DNA of 64,000 bases from Mercurialis annua (taxonomy: Eukaryota; Streptophyta; Magnoliopsida; Malpighiales; Euphorbiaceae), in assembly GCF_937616625.2 (NCBI RefSeq), contig NC_065574.1:53658052-53722051 (forward strand), written 5' to 3'. The notes beneath the pieces are model-generated. The model was not told where the DNA came from and did not search any database. It saw only the letters and a list, made by a program, of their open reading frames with translations. The translations under genes and the position numbers were made by a program. The first letter of the stretch is position 1, and the number at the start of each line of letters is the position of its first letter. Shown here piece after piece: positions 44,558 to 62,724 of the stretch.

Positions 44558-46063
44558 TGTTAAAAATGGAGAATCCGAAAATGATCAAATTCCGGCCGTG
44601 AAAGAGACGGAAAATTCTTTAAAAGAGATTTATGCAGAGAAAGAAAATAAGAAACGCAATAAACTTGCTGACTCTTTTTAAGCTTTATACTTTATTTGTG
44701 GTGTCTTCTTCTATTTGGCAAAGATGGCATCTTCTTGTCATTTTGCAGAATTTCATGCGTTTATTCTTATGAATGCAAAGGGTCCTTTTTAAGTTATTTC
44801 TAATAAAGCTGAATGAAATCTGCTGTAATAATTATTGAATCCAACCCCTTTTTATAAGAGCAAAGAGGGATTTTCTGCTGTGACTGTATATCTCATGAAA
44901 TTAATATTACTTTGTGATACCGACGTGGTTATATCTGAACCCTAAGCGAGCTAACAGATCACATGCTAGATCATCCTAGCTCATCTATACTATATCCGAT
45001 GAAGACTTCGCCTACTGTTAAGACATGTCGAACCTTTAACAATAACAATATCCACATCGCATGAATAACGGAATAACCTTGCTACCATCTCCATTACGTG
45101 CAAATAGCACACGAACATGACTTATGTCAGTATCAGACCTCTAGCCACTAAATTCCACAACATAACTATATCCGCCCCCATAGACTTATAATAAATACAT
45201 ACGACTAGATGCTGAGACGGATAATGCGTTTCTAAACCTCGAACACTTACTTTACACTCATTTACTTTACAAAAAACCCTACCGACTGAGTGGCTATCAG
45301 AAAAACCAAATCTGAGGCCCTTTGTGCAGGAAACCGTCTAAGAACCTTGGAGACTTTTAACCATATCACTTTGTTCAATAATCATTATTAGATGATAAAG
45401 AAAAAAAGTTAACCGTAGAATGAACCAGCATCATCTTCAGGTGAGTTGCATTTTGATAATACAATGCCAGTCTCTAATACATGTATTCTGTTCCTGAAAA
45501 CCTATAATCTGTCTTGTATAAGAATTAATTTACGTGCACTAAACAATTTGTAATGACGTTGCATTAGTATTTAATCTTGAATTCGTTCAATGACAAACAA
45601 CAAAACTATGTCACAGTAACCTACAGAGCAAAAAGAAATTGAAAACTTCAAAAAATAAAAGAACAAGAATAACCACAATAAGAAAACATGGTGATATGCG
45701 ATGTTACTAAAAGAATCTCTTTCCTGTCATTTGACGGCTAGTTGGCCACATCCTAAGGCAAATCCAGCATCTAGCTTCAGCTCCGGCGTGCCATTAGAGA
45801 GCAATTTCGTCTAAGTTTTGTTGAAAACACTCTTCTTAAGCTACGATCTTCAAGCAACATTTTTTCAACTTCTCTTATTTTTCTTCATCTATATCTCTTT
45901 TGTATGTCCGACAAAAAAACATTTACGTATATTCACTTTATAGTCTTCATTCGTCAAGCCTGTGTCAAATCGGTCAGATAGTTCAACTCCCAAATCATTC
46001 AAAAGTTGCAACAATTGTGCATATTGTATCATTCTTTAAGTTAAGCAAATCCTAAATCCATTA
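44558..46063. other. Region between second purine permease and RWA gene
   Basis: 44558-44900 is the permease upstream region. 44930-45370 has a different character: less AT-biased, CGA/ACG-rich and without long A/T runs. It shows no open frame of note and no inverted ends, possibly a fragment of an older retroelement. 45700-46063 is probably RWA 3' UTR. No gene is called. Confidence 0.4.
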
Positions 46064-51591
<5,528 letters not shown>

Positions 51592-52675
51592 TTCGGATCC
51601 AATTGAGGAAAAAAAACTGCCAAAATTTGAAACGACACCGAGTCAGATCAACGACAGTACACAGCGCAATAAGAATACATTGAGAGAAAGAAATATACCA
51701 GAGAGGTGAGTAATCAAAACGACATGGCGACTGATAATATATTTATGAGTGAGAGATCTGAAAATGAGAGAGTAAATGAAGAAGAGTTTGCTTGAAGAAT
51801 CTGCAAAGATTGGCGGAGAAGTCTAATGGAGTTGGTGGTTGATTGTTGATTGATGATCGTTGCTGTTAAGTTGGTGGTTTTGTTGCTCCATTGCTTTCGA
51901 TTCTTTTTAGAACTTCTCTTCTACCATTTTTAATTTTTTTTAAGTTTTTTAGCCATGCAATTGTTCTTTTTTAAGTTTTAGATTTGATTAAATTATTTAA
52001 TGTGGACCGATTTAATTAGCGTATCTTTTAGTCTAGACTTAAAGACCTCCGGTCATGGTGGCCTAGTAAGTGTGATTATGATTTAATTTAGAAGGTTCTA
52101 GTAGTCAATATAAATTTATTGAACAAAGGGACAACTCCGCTCTCGAATTCGTATTCCAAAATTAAATAAGTTCATTTTTAACCTTTCCAGTTAATAAAAT
52201 TTTTAAATTTATATTTTGAAATTAAATAAATTATTTTTTCACTTTTTTAATCAATTATATTCCTACACTCTCTTAATTTAGACCAAGTAACTCCTAATTA
52301 TATACCATAAATGCGAATTATTTTAGTTTTGAGACACAAATTTGAACATAATTAAAATGATCTATTTGATCCCGAATTTAATTTTGGAAATTTTTATTGT
52401 CTTAAACAATTTAAAAAATACATGATTGAACCCGAGATAAAAATTTAAAAATTGAATTGATCCTTTGTTCTAAATTTACTATATGATAAATTTTAATAAG
52501 GTAGCTAAATTTGATCATATAAAATTTAATTTAATTTTTTTATAATTATCATAGAATATCAGCATAATTGATAATTCATGGTAAACTTTTTGAAAAATTG
52601 AAATCATTGTTTGGAATAAAAATAATACTTTAATTTAAAATTTCGTTAAAATTGAATTATTATTTTTTAGAAAAA
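51592..52675. other. RWA upstream region and spacer
   Basis: 51592-51850 is likely 5' UTR and promoter; a further 5' UTR intron is possible. 52030-52160 contains GGTGGCCTAGTAAGTGTG, faintly SINE-like, without a clear pol III box pair. The rest is AT-rich without a gene. Confidence 0.4.
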
Positions 52676-52985
52676 TAATAGCAACTTTTAGGGTATTAAA
52701 CTTGGGTACTGAACTATGCGAAAGTTTTAAAATGGATACTAAACTTTTTTTTGTTACAAAATGAGTATTGAAATATGCAAAACGTTATAAAATGGATATT
52801 CTCGGCCATTTTTTGCTGACATGGCTTCTTCCTTTGTCTAATTACTGGAGAACACGTGGCTGAGAGTAGCCATTTTGTAACGTTTCATATAGTTCGGTCC
52901 ATTTTGTAACAAAAAAAAGTTTAATATCTATTTTAAAACTCTCATATAGTTTAATACCCTCGCAAGGTTAAAATCCCAACTTCTA
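52676..52985. mobile_element. Probable MITE with inverted repeats
   Basis: AGGGTATTAAACTTGGGTAC and GTTTTAAAATGGATACTAAA on the left face the complemented right words AGGGTATTAAACTATATGAG and GTTTTAAAATAGATATTAAA. Both sides have CTTTTTTTTGTTACAAAATG. The boundaries are approximate and no target duplication is seen. Confidence 0.5.
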
Positions 52986-53398
52986 AAAACAACAATTTAA
53001 CAAAAAAAGAAATGTACTAAAATTCATATCATGGTGCACCAATCATTTAGTAATCTATTAAATTTAAAAGTTGGCAGATTCAGATTTAATAGATTACTTC
53101 ATCAATGAGCAACCAATTACATACAATTAGACTATAAACAAATTATATATCAATTAATTTATTCAATCATGTCTAATTTTCTCTTTCTGCTTAAGATTGG
53201 AAGTTAGAAAGTAGAGTGCAGCAAATAGCCTTAGCCATCGTTTACTTTGAATACTTTTTTTCTTTCAGAATATTCATGTAATATATACTTAGCCTTAATT
53301 ATCATTTATTTATACACGAATGATATGGTATAGTACAATAGTTATTGAGTTGTATAATTTTATTTTATAATTATAAATTTATGTACATTCGTATTATA

Positions 53399-54023
53399 GG
53401 CTTAATTCCTTAAAAAAACTCCACCTTGTATTTTTTTTTCGTTTATATCCTGATTTTGTAAAAACACCATTTGTACCCAATTTTGAGTTTTTATGTTTCA
53501 TCTCTACCCAAAAGCATTAAATTGTACTCTTTTCATTTGAAAAAGAGTTTAAAACAATCCTTCATTTTTAACTTATATACTAATTAAATATTAATGTTAT
53601 TAATAGTACAAAAATACCATCTTTTTCAAAAAATTAAAAATAATAATAATTTTTTAAAAAAATATATCCGATTTTTTTTAATTTTTTTAATTTTTCTTCA
53701 TTTTTTTAAAAAATATCTACGACAAAAAAATTAAAAATAATAATAATTTTTTTTAATTTTTTAATTTTTTTATAAAATTAAAAAAATTAATTAATTATTT
53801 GGATGTATTTGATTATTTTTTAAGTTTAAGGATTTATTTGTATTTTTTAAAATAGAAAAAAGCATGTTTTAAACTCTTTTCCAAATGAAAAAAAGTACAA
53901 TTTAATCCTTTTGGGTAGGGATGAAACATAAAAACCCAAAATTGGGTACAAATGGTGTTTTTACAAGGTCAGGGTATAAACGAAGAAAAAATTCAAGGTG
54001 GAGTTTTTTTAAGGAATTAAGCC
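53399..54023. mobile_element. GGCCTAATTA-family element, copy 3 (625 bp)
   Basis: The ends GGCTTAATTCCTTAAAAAAA and the complement of the same word bear the perfect 9-bp duplication CGTATTATA (53390-53398 and 54024-54032). It is longer than other copies because of an AT-rich middle with AATAATAATAATTTTTT in both orientations. Inner segments TATATCCTGATTTTGTAAAA and TTTGTACCCAATTTTGAG are mirrored on the right. Confidence 0.85.
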
Positions 54024-54032
54024 CGTATTATA

Positions 54033-54628
54033 TGGTTGCCCTTTTTTTTCTCCACTAGTGGAAGTCTTTTTTTATATGACAATTCAAATTGAACATACCT
54101 ATCTTACTGGTAGCAGTCAAGTGTAATCTGATAGTATTTTCTACCAGTTTTCGTATCAGTCAGATAAAAAAAATGATCAAATCTCCAAAGTTTCTTTTTA
54201 TTTATTGTTTTGTTTAGCATATGTTCATTTTTATTTATTATAAGCAAAATCTATTCTAAAATTTCTGTACTTTTCTTATAAAAAAATTATATTTGCCATT
54301 TTTTTCTTGGGTGGTGATATTTTCAGAGCAAATATTATCAAAGCCAGAGCAAATTTTTTTATTCGAACCCCCGATTCTCCCTCAGACAATGGTTTGTCTA
54401 TTTAAAAAATAATAATAATATTGATTAATTTCTGCCAATCCCCGTTAACAACTAACATATAATCGTTCTATTTTCGCTACACAAGTAAAAATTAAACTGA
54501 ATGGTATAATTTGAAGAAAATTTAAATATATATATATTTCAATTAGAAAAACATGCAAAGCATTGAATATAATTGAAAAATATTTTGAACTTTAGAACTT
54601 TTTGTCATTAGACATAATTCCTTTTACT
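54033..54628. other. Intergenic, no gene seen
   Basis: AT-rich spacer with a short AAT microsatellite near 54409-54420; nothing else recognised. Confidence 0.4.
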
Positions 54629-54638
54629 ATCATAATTT

Positions 54639-55648
54639 GAACAAAGGATCAAATTGCCCCCTCAACTTGGCACGAAATATCAAATGAGTCAATCTCGCCA
54701 TTTTTGGTACAAACAGACCCAAAACTTGCGTTTTCGTATCAAAAAAGTCCCCACTCATCCATATTCCAGTCGCACTCTGGTGAGTGCGTTACACTCTCCA
54801 CTTACAAAATGGCAAAAAAATTAAAACAACCCTTAATATTTTAGTTACTTTTTAAAATTGATATTTAATTATTTTTAATTCAATAATAATTTTTAAGATA
54901 TAAAAAATTAAAAACTAAATTTTTTCTAATTAAAATTTCAGGGACCCTTTTTCTAATTTGTACCCTAAAACCCTAAAAATTCAAACCTAAAAATAGAAAA
55001 GCGCAGCCACCACCACCACCCTTGGACAGCCCTGCTACCTTCTTCTTCCTTGCCTCCAACCTACACCACCTTCACTTCATCACATCGTCTCTTCGTCTTC
55101 ATCAATCAATTCATACCCGCCACCTCTTCGTCTTCATCGATCTGTTCATTGATGAACAGATCGTTGTTCTTCCTCAAAGGATGAACAGTTCAATGTTCAT
55201 CCCTTGAGGATGAACAGATCCATTCATCCTTAAGGGATGAATGGATTCATCCTCAAAGGATGAATAGTTCTATTCATCCCTTGAGGATGAACAATGATTT
55301 GTTCTTGAGGGGCTGATTTGATTTTCGAAATTAGTGGTGACCGGCTGGAGTGCGAGAGGAAGAAGGTGGCGGTGGGCCGGTGGCCGGAATGGTGACAAAA
55401 TTAAATATTTTAATTAATTAGGGTTAATAGTGTTTTATTAGCTTAATTAGGGTATAATTAAGAGTTTGATTAATAATGGTGCAATTAGGAAATTAATTAA
55501 GTTAATTAAATCAAATTTAAAAATTCACTCTCCGAGGGGCTTTTTTGATACGAAAACGCAACTTTTGGGTCTGTTTGTACCAAAAGCGGCGAAATTGACT
55601 TATTTGATATTTTGTGCCAAATTGAGGGGGCAATTTGATCCTTTGTTC
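54639..55648. mobile_element. Non-autonomous Mutator-like element (1010 bp)
   Basis: Terminal inverted repeats of at least 110 bp begin GAACAAAGGATCAAATTGCC on both sides and carry CAAACAGACCCAAAA and GCGTTTTCGTATCAAAAAAG. A perfect 10-bp duplication ATCATAATTT flanks them (54629-54638 and 55649-55658). The interior has a CCACCACCACC stretch, CTTCGTCTTCATC words and an array of GGATGAA palindromes (55140-55310). No transposase. The short open frame at 55022-55207 lies in this low-complexity interior and is not called. Confidence 0.9.
55140..55310. repeat. Array of GGATGAAC/GTTCATCC palindromes
   Basis: Words such as CTCAAAGGATGAACAGTTC and ATGTTCATCCCTTGAGGATG alternate in both orientations about ten times, so the single strand could fold into several alternative hairpins. 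It lies within the Mutator-like element at 54639-55648. Confidence 0.75.
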
Positions 55649-55658
55649 ATCATAATTT

Positions 55659-57022
55659 ATACCTTTACTTTTGATGTTGGGTTGGGTCAGCTGGCCTTAA
55701 GAGTAGTACCAGACCGTTGATCATTCTTTGATGAGATGTAAAGGCAAAAACTTCTATGGACCGGCCATAGAGAAAAGGCCCACGTTGTTCAGTTCAACCA
55801 GTAATTAAATCATATATACTATATATATATTGGGAAGAGAATTTTATATTTATAGTTTTAATTTTTTTGTTTTAGAAAAATTCATATATACATGTTTTTA
55901 TATTTATAAATACGGTTTTAATTTCAACTTTACAAAATTAATAACAAATCATATTTTGCTGCTTTCAAATTCAAAACACAACAATCTTTTTTTTCACTAT
56001 TTTTACTATTGGTTAAGGTAATGCCTATATTGTTTATTTTTCTTATAACCCTTTCACTTCAGTTTAAATTGTTCTTTCAATTTTTTTAATTATGATTGAT
56101 ATTGAAAGTGGATCTTCTTCTTTCTTCAAATCTAACTTCAAGGATAAAATTATTGATTTAAAAAAAATTATAATAAAAATATTGAAGATAAAATCAGCGA
56201 ACAGCAACAAATTAAAAAAAGTTAACATCTTATTAAAGAAATTAATTCTTTATTTAATTTTGTAAATAATTTAAATATAAAATTACACTAATTTCATCAC
56301 AGGTCTGAATAAATATATTTTATTGTTTCTTCATTTATTATCTCTTTCATGTAAAATTTTTGTTTGTCTAATACTGAACACAGAGCTCATTCTATATCTC
56401 ATTATATCTCTCAAGTACTAACAATTGTTTTTTTCTTCTATATTTTTTTTTGATGAAATTTTTTCTTCTATATATATAAAGCAATTGCCATATCTATCTA
56501 AAACAAAATAAACTTATTTTATTTCTTTGCTTTTCAAAAGGTTAAAAGGCATATCAATTAGATCACATTTCTAAAACTGCATGCATGTTTGGAATAATAA
56601 TAATTTCAATATATTCCTTTCTTTCAGACCATGCCATTCACGATTTGTCGTGAAAATTGATGAGATTCAATTCAATTTAGTTTTCAAAATCATAATAATC
56701 ATCAAACACCTAACAAGCAACAAGTGGGGCTCATGCATGTGAATGGCTAAATATAGCATTATCGTTCAATATTAAATTTATTTGATTAAATATTTATTCG
56801 ATCTATTTAAATAATAAAATTTAGAAATGATAATTTTTTATAAATCATTATATACTAATTAATATCTAATATATTAATATCAAAATAAAAAATTATTGAC
56901 ATATTGTAACCAAATTTGGATATAAATTCATTATCGTTAATTCAAATTTATCAGAATTCAATATATATAGACGCGTGATATTTTGGCTTAATCAAACATA
57001 TTCTTTCTTTTTGTTATTTATA
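55659..57022. other. Intergenic, no gene seen
   Basis: AT-rich with TATATA microsatellites (about 55815-55829 and 56471-56480). No conserved coding or transposon ends are recognised. Confidence 0.4.
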
Positions 57023-57391
57023 GGCCTAATTATTTAAAAAAATCCCATCTTAAACTTTTTTTTCGTCTATACCCTGACCTTATAGAAAAGTCATTTGCAT
57101 CCAATTTTGGGTTTTTGGGTTTCATCTCTACCAAATACAAAAATATAATTGATAATTTAATGAATTAAAGGATGAAAAAATTAAAAACAATTAAATAAAA
57201 GGTTATATCATACGTCTAATTAGTATATAAATATAAATTGAAGGATTATTTTAAACTTTTTTTCAAGTGAAAAGAGGCAATTTTAGTAATTTTGGGTATA
57301 GATGAAACCTAAAAATTCAAAATTGGGTACAAATGATCTTTTTCAAGGTCAGGGTATAAACGAAAAAAAATTCAAAGTGGAGTTTTTTTAA
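57023..57391. mobile_element. GGCCTAATTA-family MITE, copy 4 (right end eroded)
   Basis: Left end GGCCTAATTATTTAAAAAAA followed by TATACCCTGACCTTATAG and CCAATTTTGGGTTTTTGG. The right arm has their complements (CAAGGTCAGGGTATAAACG, GGAGTTTTTTTAAG) but lacks the final AATTAGGCC. It resembles copy 3 most. Confidence 0.65.
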
Positions 57392-58135
57392 GTTATATTT
57401 CAAACTTTTAAAATTCTTTTGATCATATATTTCAATCTTTAGTTTCAGTTTAAGTTCTAGTTGTATCTATTTTTTTAATTGGAGTTTCTTCACTTAAAAA
57501 AGATTCTAATGTCCTTTATATTTGACACATGATCTTAATTTTTAATATTTTTGAAAATTGTAAGAGTTTATTTAGATTAAGTGTCAAATAATACGTTTAT
57601 TAAACTAAACTAAACTAATCTGGATTTATTTGTTTAACATCTTATAATCAAAACTTTGTACTGTGAGATGACAAGAAGTTGCTTAGAAGATCAAGTTTTC
57701 TATATTTTTTCTATCATTTATATCTCTAGCTAATTATAGGGTTAATGCAAACTTGCCAAATTAAAGAAAATAATAAACCATCAAAAGTGAATTTAAATTA
57801 CAATTATTAATCTAGTTTCCCTGCACATTACATAAACTTTATTTACAAGCAATAGAGCTATGCTATGATAATGAAATGTGAACTCTTGCAATTTCCTTCT
57901 TTGACTCAACTATTCTTTAAAAAGATGGTTTTGGCATTTCTTGATCAAATTACAAATTCAAGATAAATGCAATAAAGATGGTTCTGTCCTTTTAAGATCA
58001 TCATTACTTTGGTTCACACATCTTAAATTCAGTCTAAAATTTTCAGATTTTGATTCTCTTTTCCAGTGATCAAAAAGTAAATTTCTTGTAATTTATTGTA
58101 CAAGATTAAAAATACACATGCAAATCATTTACTTT
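57392..58135. other. Intergenic, no gene seen
   Basis: AT-rich spacer without coding signal or recognisable repeats. Confidence 0.4.
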
Positions 58136-58456
58136 AGATTTAATCATTAAAACATATCCAACCTTTTTTTATAGTCTAATATTTTAAAACTGTCCATTTT
58201 AACCCATTTTCAATTTTAAGTTTCAATTATAGCCTTTTATTCAAATTACAGCGAAAAAATATACCCTTCATATTGTTCCAATTTTCCTTGATAACATTAA
58301 GAATTTCAAACATAAAGGATATATTTGAACCTTTTTTACTTAAAAAAAACAATTTTATTTGAAACTGAAAATTGATAAATAAACTAAATTAAAGATTTTG
58401 AAAATTTAGACCATAAAAAAATTCAAAACAAATATGGTATATTTTAATGATTAAAC
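58136..58456. mobile_element. Probable MITE (about 320 bp)
   Basis: TTTAATCATTAAAACATATC on the left faces TTTAATCATTAAAATATACC when the right end is complemented; inner parts are only weakly paired. The boundaries are approximate and no sure duplication is seen. Confidence 0.45.
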
Positions 58457-58483
58457 GTTTATGTTACTCAATTGCATGGATAT

Positions 58484-59102
58484 TAGGAGAGTGCAAAAGT
58501 AGAATCAAATCAAATAACTGACAAATTCTGTTCAATTTGACATTATAAAGAAAAAAATAATTTTCTATACCCAATTTTTTTACCAAAATGACAAATATAT
58601 TTTTTAAAAAAACTATGATAATCTGATCCATCAATTTTATGATTTGTGACAATTATATCCAATCTTCACTTTAAATCTATTTTTAGAATTTGTTTTTTTT
58701 ATTGTTGATGGTTTAACTTTTAATGGTTCGAATGGTTATTTTATATAATTGATCATTTATTTTAGAGTAAAAAGAGTTATGGAATCATGGTGCATTTGAA
58801 TTTAGGGTTATGTGATAAATTCTTAATTTTTTAAGAATATATTTATCATTTTGGTTATAAATCTGGATATATAAATTTTTTTCTATTATATTTTTTTTTG
58901 GTTCTGATCGGTTTTAAAAATAAAAAAGTTTAAGTTTTTTTTTTCTAAAAAAAAAAGTTTTAAGTTAAATTTTAGTAAATAAGCAACAGAAATTACCGAA
59001 CAAAAGATAGTTCGGTATGAAAAAATCTCTAAACTCTAATTCGATATGAGTTATAAAAAGAAAAATAAATCTAGTTTGGTTCGAATCGAATGCACGTCCC
59101 TA
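58484..59102. mobile_element. Degraded hAT-like element (about 619 bp)
   Basis: Left end TAGGAGAGTGCAAAAGTAG and right end the complement of TTAGGGACGTGCATTCGATT, with GGTTCGAATCG/GATCGGTTTT words inside, like the TAGGGGTGTGC class of plant hAT elements. The flanking 8-mers do not match, so the insertion is old or the ends are misplaced. Confidence 0.5.
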
Positions 59103-59139
59103 ATAAAGAGGGTTAATGACAATTGTGTGTCTCATTTGA

Positions 59140-59490
59140 TAATTATTTCTTAAATTACCTCCAAAAATGAATAAATTCCCATTTAGTCTCTTCCAGACCG
59201 CGAAACTGTTCAGCGGTTTGTGTAAACCGCGGAACAGTTCCGCGGTCTAGCCTACGTGGCTCCTCGCTGGCCAGTCAGGGAGGAGCCACATGGGAAAAGC
59301 AAACCGCGGAACACTTCCGCGGTTTGCTTTGTCCAACGTACATCTGCGTCCACCTGCGTCCAGGTGGAGCCACGTCTGTAGACCACGGAACACTTCCGCA
59401 GTTTATCCCAAAACGTTTAAGTATTTCGCGGTCTGCATGGCACAAATGTAAAAAAAAGTTTAATCGAAGGTTAATTTAAGAAATCTTCTT
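59140..59490. mobile_element. MITE-like element carrying GC-rich palindromes
   Basis: Weak inverted ends (TTTCTTAAATTACCT on the left, TTTCTTAAATTAACCT as complement of the right) enclose a GC-rich interior. Perfect or near-perfect palindromes CCGCGGAACAGTTCCGCGG (about 59225-59243) and AACCGCGGAACACTTCCGCG (about 59303-59322) occur there, with eroded copies at about 59200 and 59385. Inverted CTACGTGGCTCC and GGAGCCAC words lie between them. Confidence 0.6.
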
Positions 59491-60307
59491 AATTTTATAG
59501 ATAAACATATCATTGATCCTAATAAAGATAGACATAAATACCAATGATTGGTGAACCATGAAATGCAAGTTAACAAATATACCTATTGAGTACACTAATT
59601 CTTTGCACTAAAAATTCAGAGAATATAGACAAATACTAATTATTTACTATGTCTTTTCCAAAAGTATATAGTATTGTCAAAATCAAATCAGTATGAATAG
59701 ATAAATCGAGATGAGTTTCAAAGAGTTTGGCAAATTGGATGTTCGTTTGGCAATTACTTGATGCTTACTTGTTCTTTTCCTATCATTTATAGTTTGTTAG
59801 GTAATTTGACACTGACTATAAATAAATAAATAAATGCATGGTTTTCAATTTGATGAGATTAATTAATTTTATTAGAATTTAATTATATTTAAAGACTGTA
59901 TTTGATGTTTCCCACGTACAAACACATGTTACACGTATAATATATTAATTAAAACATTTTATTAAATATATGGAGGTGACCATGAAAAACAAAATTAATT
60001 AGGTCAACATATTGTTCTTTGAATTAATCAATGTCAAACTGCTAAAATATTTATATAATATGATCATAAACTAGTACGTATACGCTTAATTAATCTCTAG
60101 TATTATTCCATGAAAATAAACTATTGCTACCTAATTAATTCTTGATCAACATAAAATAAACTATCATCTTGACTGTAGTTGGACCATATATGGAATTACT
60201 TAAAAGCTCAATTTAATTCCTAGAACTGGAATTGCAGAATTGATTTTTTACCACATGAAATATGTAGAACAAGTGAAAACAATAACTTGTAACCCAAATT
60301 AAATTAA
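59491..60307. other. Intergenic, no gene seen
   Basis: AT-rich spacer; nothing supported. Confidence 0.4.
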
Positions 60308-60669
60308 GGCCTAATTACTTATAAAAAACCTCACCTTATAACATTTTTTTGTTTATACCCTCACGCAGAAAAAAGTTCATTAGTACTTTTTTTTTGATTT
60401 TTCGTTTTCATCTCTACCCTAAAATTTAAATTTTTGACAATTAAATTAATTAAAAGATGAAAACATTATAAATGATTGATAATATTAATATTTAATTAGA
60501 ATATAAGCTAAATATAAAGGATCATTTTGAATATTTTCCTAAATGAAAAGAGGTCAAATTAACTCTTTAGATAGAGATGAATCAAAAAAGGATACAAATG
60601 AACTTTTTTTTAGGTTAAGGCATAAACGAATAAATGTTATAAGGTGGGTTTTTTTTAAGTAATTAGGCC
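60308..60669. mobile_element. GGCCTAATTA-family MITE, copy 5 (362 bp)
   Basis: The ends GGCCTAATTACTTATAAAAA and the complement of GGCCTAATTACTTAAAAAAA are flanked by 9-mers TTAAATTAA and ATAAATTAA (8 of 9 agree). Inner words TTTATACCCTCACGCAG and the right-hand TTAAGGCATAAACG are more diverged than in the other copies. Confidence 0.75.
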
Positions 60670-61055
60670 ATAAATTAACAATCATGCATGTGAAAATTCC
60701 CTACCTTTATACTCAAGAAAACTATAAAAAACGAAATAATCAGAAGCCAAAACATTTTTTTCATTTGTCAATTATATCATGATTTTAAAACATTACTAGT
60801 TTGATTTATTATATTTTCAATTTTCTGCCCTATCACAATTTATTTAAAGATGGCATGCGGCAATATTACCATACATCACGTGTACACAATTTATCTGATT
60901 TGACATAATACAATATCTATCATGTCAGCTAATTAAATATGGATATATTTAGCAACACTCGAAAAGAAAATGAACTAAATCGATAATAAAATCGTAATAT
61001 ATTGTCAAAAAGAAAATCGTAATATATTTGGCAAACGAGACGGATATTAAACTCT
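60670..61055. other. Intergenic, no gene seen
   Basis: AT-rich spacer without supported features. Confidence 0.4.
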
Positions 61056-61421
61056 GTAGATCACTGAACTTTTCTCAAATTACAGAAAGGTCACTAAAAA
61101 AACTTTTGTTACAAAATGGTCATTGAACTATACTTTTTATTACAAAGAGGTCCAGCCATCTAAAACGTTGCGTTTTAAGGAAAAACGCAACATTTTTGCT
61201 TATGTGGCAAGCCAAAATTACAAAAAGGAACATAGTTCAGTGACCTTTTTGTAATAAGAGGTATTATCCAGTGATATTTTTGTAATTCACAAAAAGTTTA
61301 GTGTTGTTTTTGTAACAACATAAACATTTTTGTAGTAAAAGGTATAGTTCAATGACCATTTTGTAACAAAAGTTTTTTTAGTGATCTTTCTGTAATTTGA
61401 GTAAAGTCTAATGATCTACAT
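61056..61421. mobile_element. MITE with about 85-bp inverted repeats
   Basis: TGTAGATCACTGAACTTTTC, TCAAATTACAGAAAGGTCAC and AAAAAACTTTTGTTACAAAA on the left recur complemented on the right with few changes. The interior has further GTTCAATGACC words in both orientations. A target duplication is not clear. Confidence 0.7.
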
Positions 61422-62724
61422 ATGATTATGGGCATACAATAATATCTAGTTTAATTAAAATCATAAAATTAATTGAAAACGAGAACTATTTAAGATTTAT
61501 AGTCTAACCCATTCCATTGGTAAAGAACGTGCTTATCTTGACTTGAGGGTTGGGACCAGGAAGGAACCCAAAGAAAACCCTAATCTTGTCCGTACTTACG
61601 TGGGACATGCATTCTACAGTTAGGTTTTTTCTTAGAAAAACAAAATTACAGTCAATATATATAATCAATCATGTGGCAAAGATACTTTTTTAGTAGATCA
61701 ATTATTCTTTAGACTTTTGGTATGAACTTTCGGAATTTTTTTTTATTTTTTTTCAAAGACTCTAAACAAACATTCAACTGTCCTACTAGAAGAGGCAGTC
61801 AAATTTTTCTGCATTTTCTTCCTAGTTGGAGGGTGAGGACATAAACCCTACATCTCAACTTAATTCAACTGTCATTCCAGTTTACCGACTGTTTTGATCA
61901 ACATATACTTTTAAAAATTAACAGTCTCATTCGTTAATTTTATTATGAACGTGTCTATTTAGAAATTATTTGATAAAAAAACAGAAAAAATTTGGATCTT
62001 AATTATTACAATTTTTTTTGTAATTAAAATATATTTAGAGATTATATTCAATGAAAGAACAGAAAAATACTTCCATATTCATAAACAAAGTATATGTATA
62101 TATATAAAAAAAAATCCTTAAAAGGATTGAAGCACTTCAATACAATAATTAGAAGAAGAGGGAAAAAAACAATCAATGCATGCTAGGTTTTTGAAAAACC
62201 ACTGCTGGGTTGACCTCATCGATCTTCTTGATATTGTAAAACAAATCTCATTGTTAACAGCAGCTCTCTATAGCAAATCACTTCATATGAAAATGGTCCC
62301 CTTCTAAATAAAACTTCAAGTGGGTGCTAATTAAAGATCAAGAACAGAAGAGTACGAAACCTAGCCAGCTAAAAAGTGGCGATGATGAAGTATTTACAAT
62401 GAGAAAATTAGGGTAATCGATTTTCGGAATTACTAAAATCTTATATCATTTTACTGACTAAATTTTCATTTCAATTACTAAACTTTAATTTCATTTCAGC
62501 ATGAGGTTTTGATACCAAGTTATGCATACGTAAATTTTCAGATAAAAATAAACAAAAGCCGATTAGCACGTATGTATTTTAATATGAAAACCTTCCGTTG
62601 GAATGAAACTACAGCTCAATAATCCAAATAAAATAAATTAAAAATTAGTCACCAAAATGAAATAAGATGATGGTTTAGTAATTCCGAGAATCAATTACCG
62701 GAGAGATTACTAAATAGTAATAAC
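61422..62724. other. 3' flank of WRKY gene and spacer
   Basis: No gene. 62420-62700 (GGTAATCGATTTTCGGAATT on the left, AATTCCGAGAATCAATTACCGG on the right, split for length) forms a further weak inverted-repeat pair around the WRKY 3' end, possibly a MITE. The WRKY 3' UTR probably falls within 62450-62724. Confidence 0.4.

Noticed and set aside
55022..55207. Short open frame in the Mutator-like element at 54639
   Set aside because: Its composition follows the CTTCATC repeats, with no conserved motif.
61503..61565. tRNA/SINE-like segment (GGTAAAGAACG and GGTTGGGACC)
   Set aside because: The two boxes are only loosely like pol III A and B boxes. No cloverleaf, tail or target duplication could be made out.
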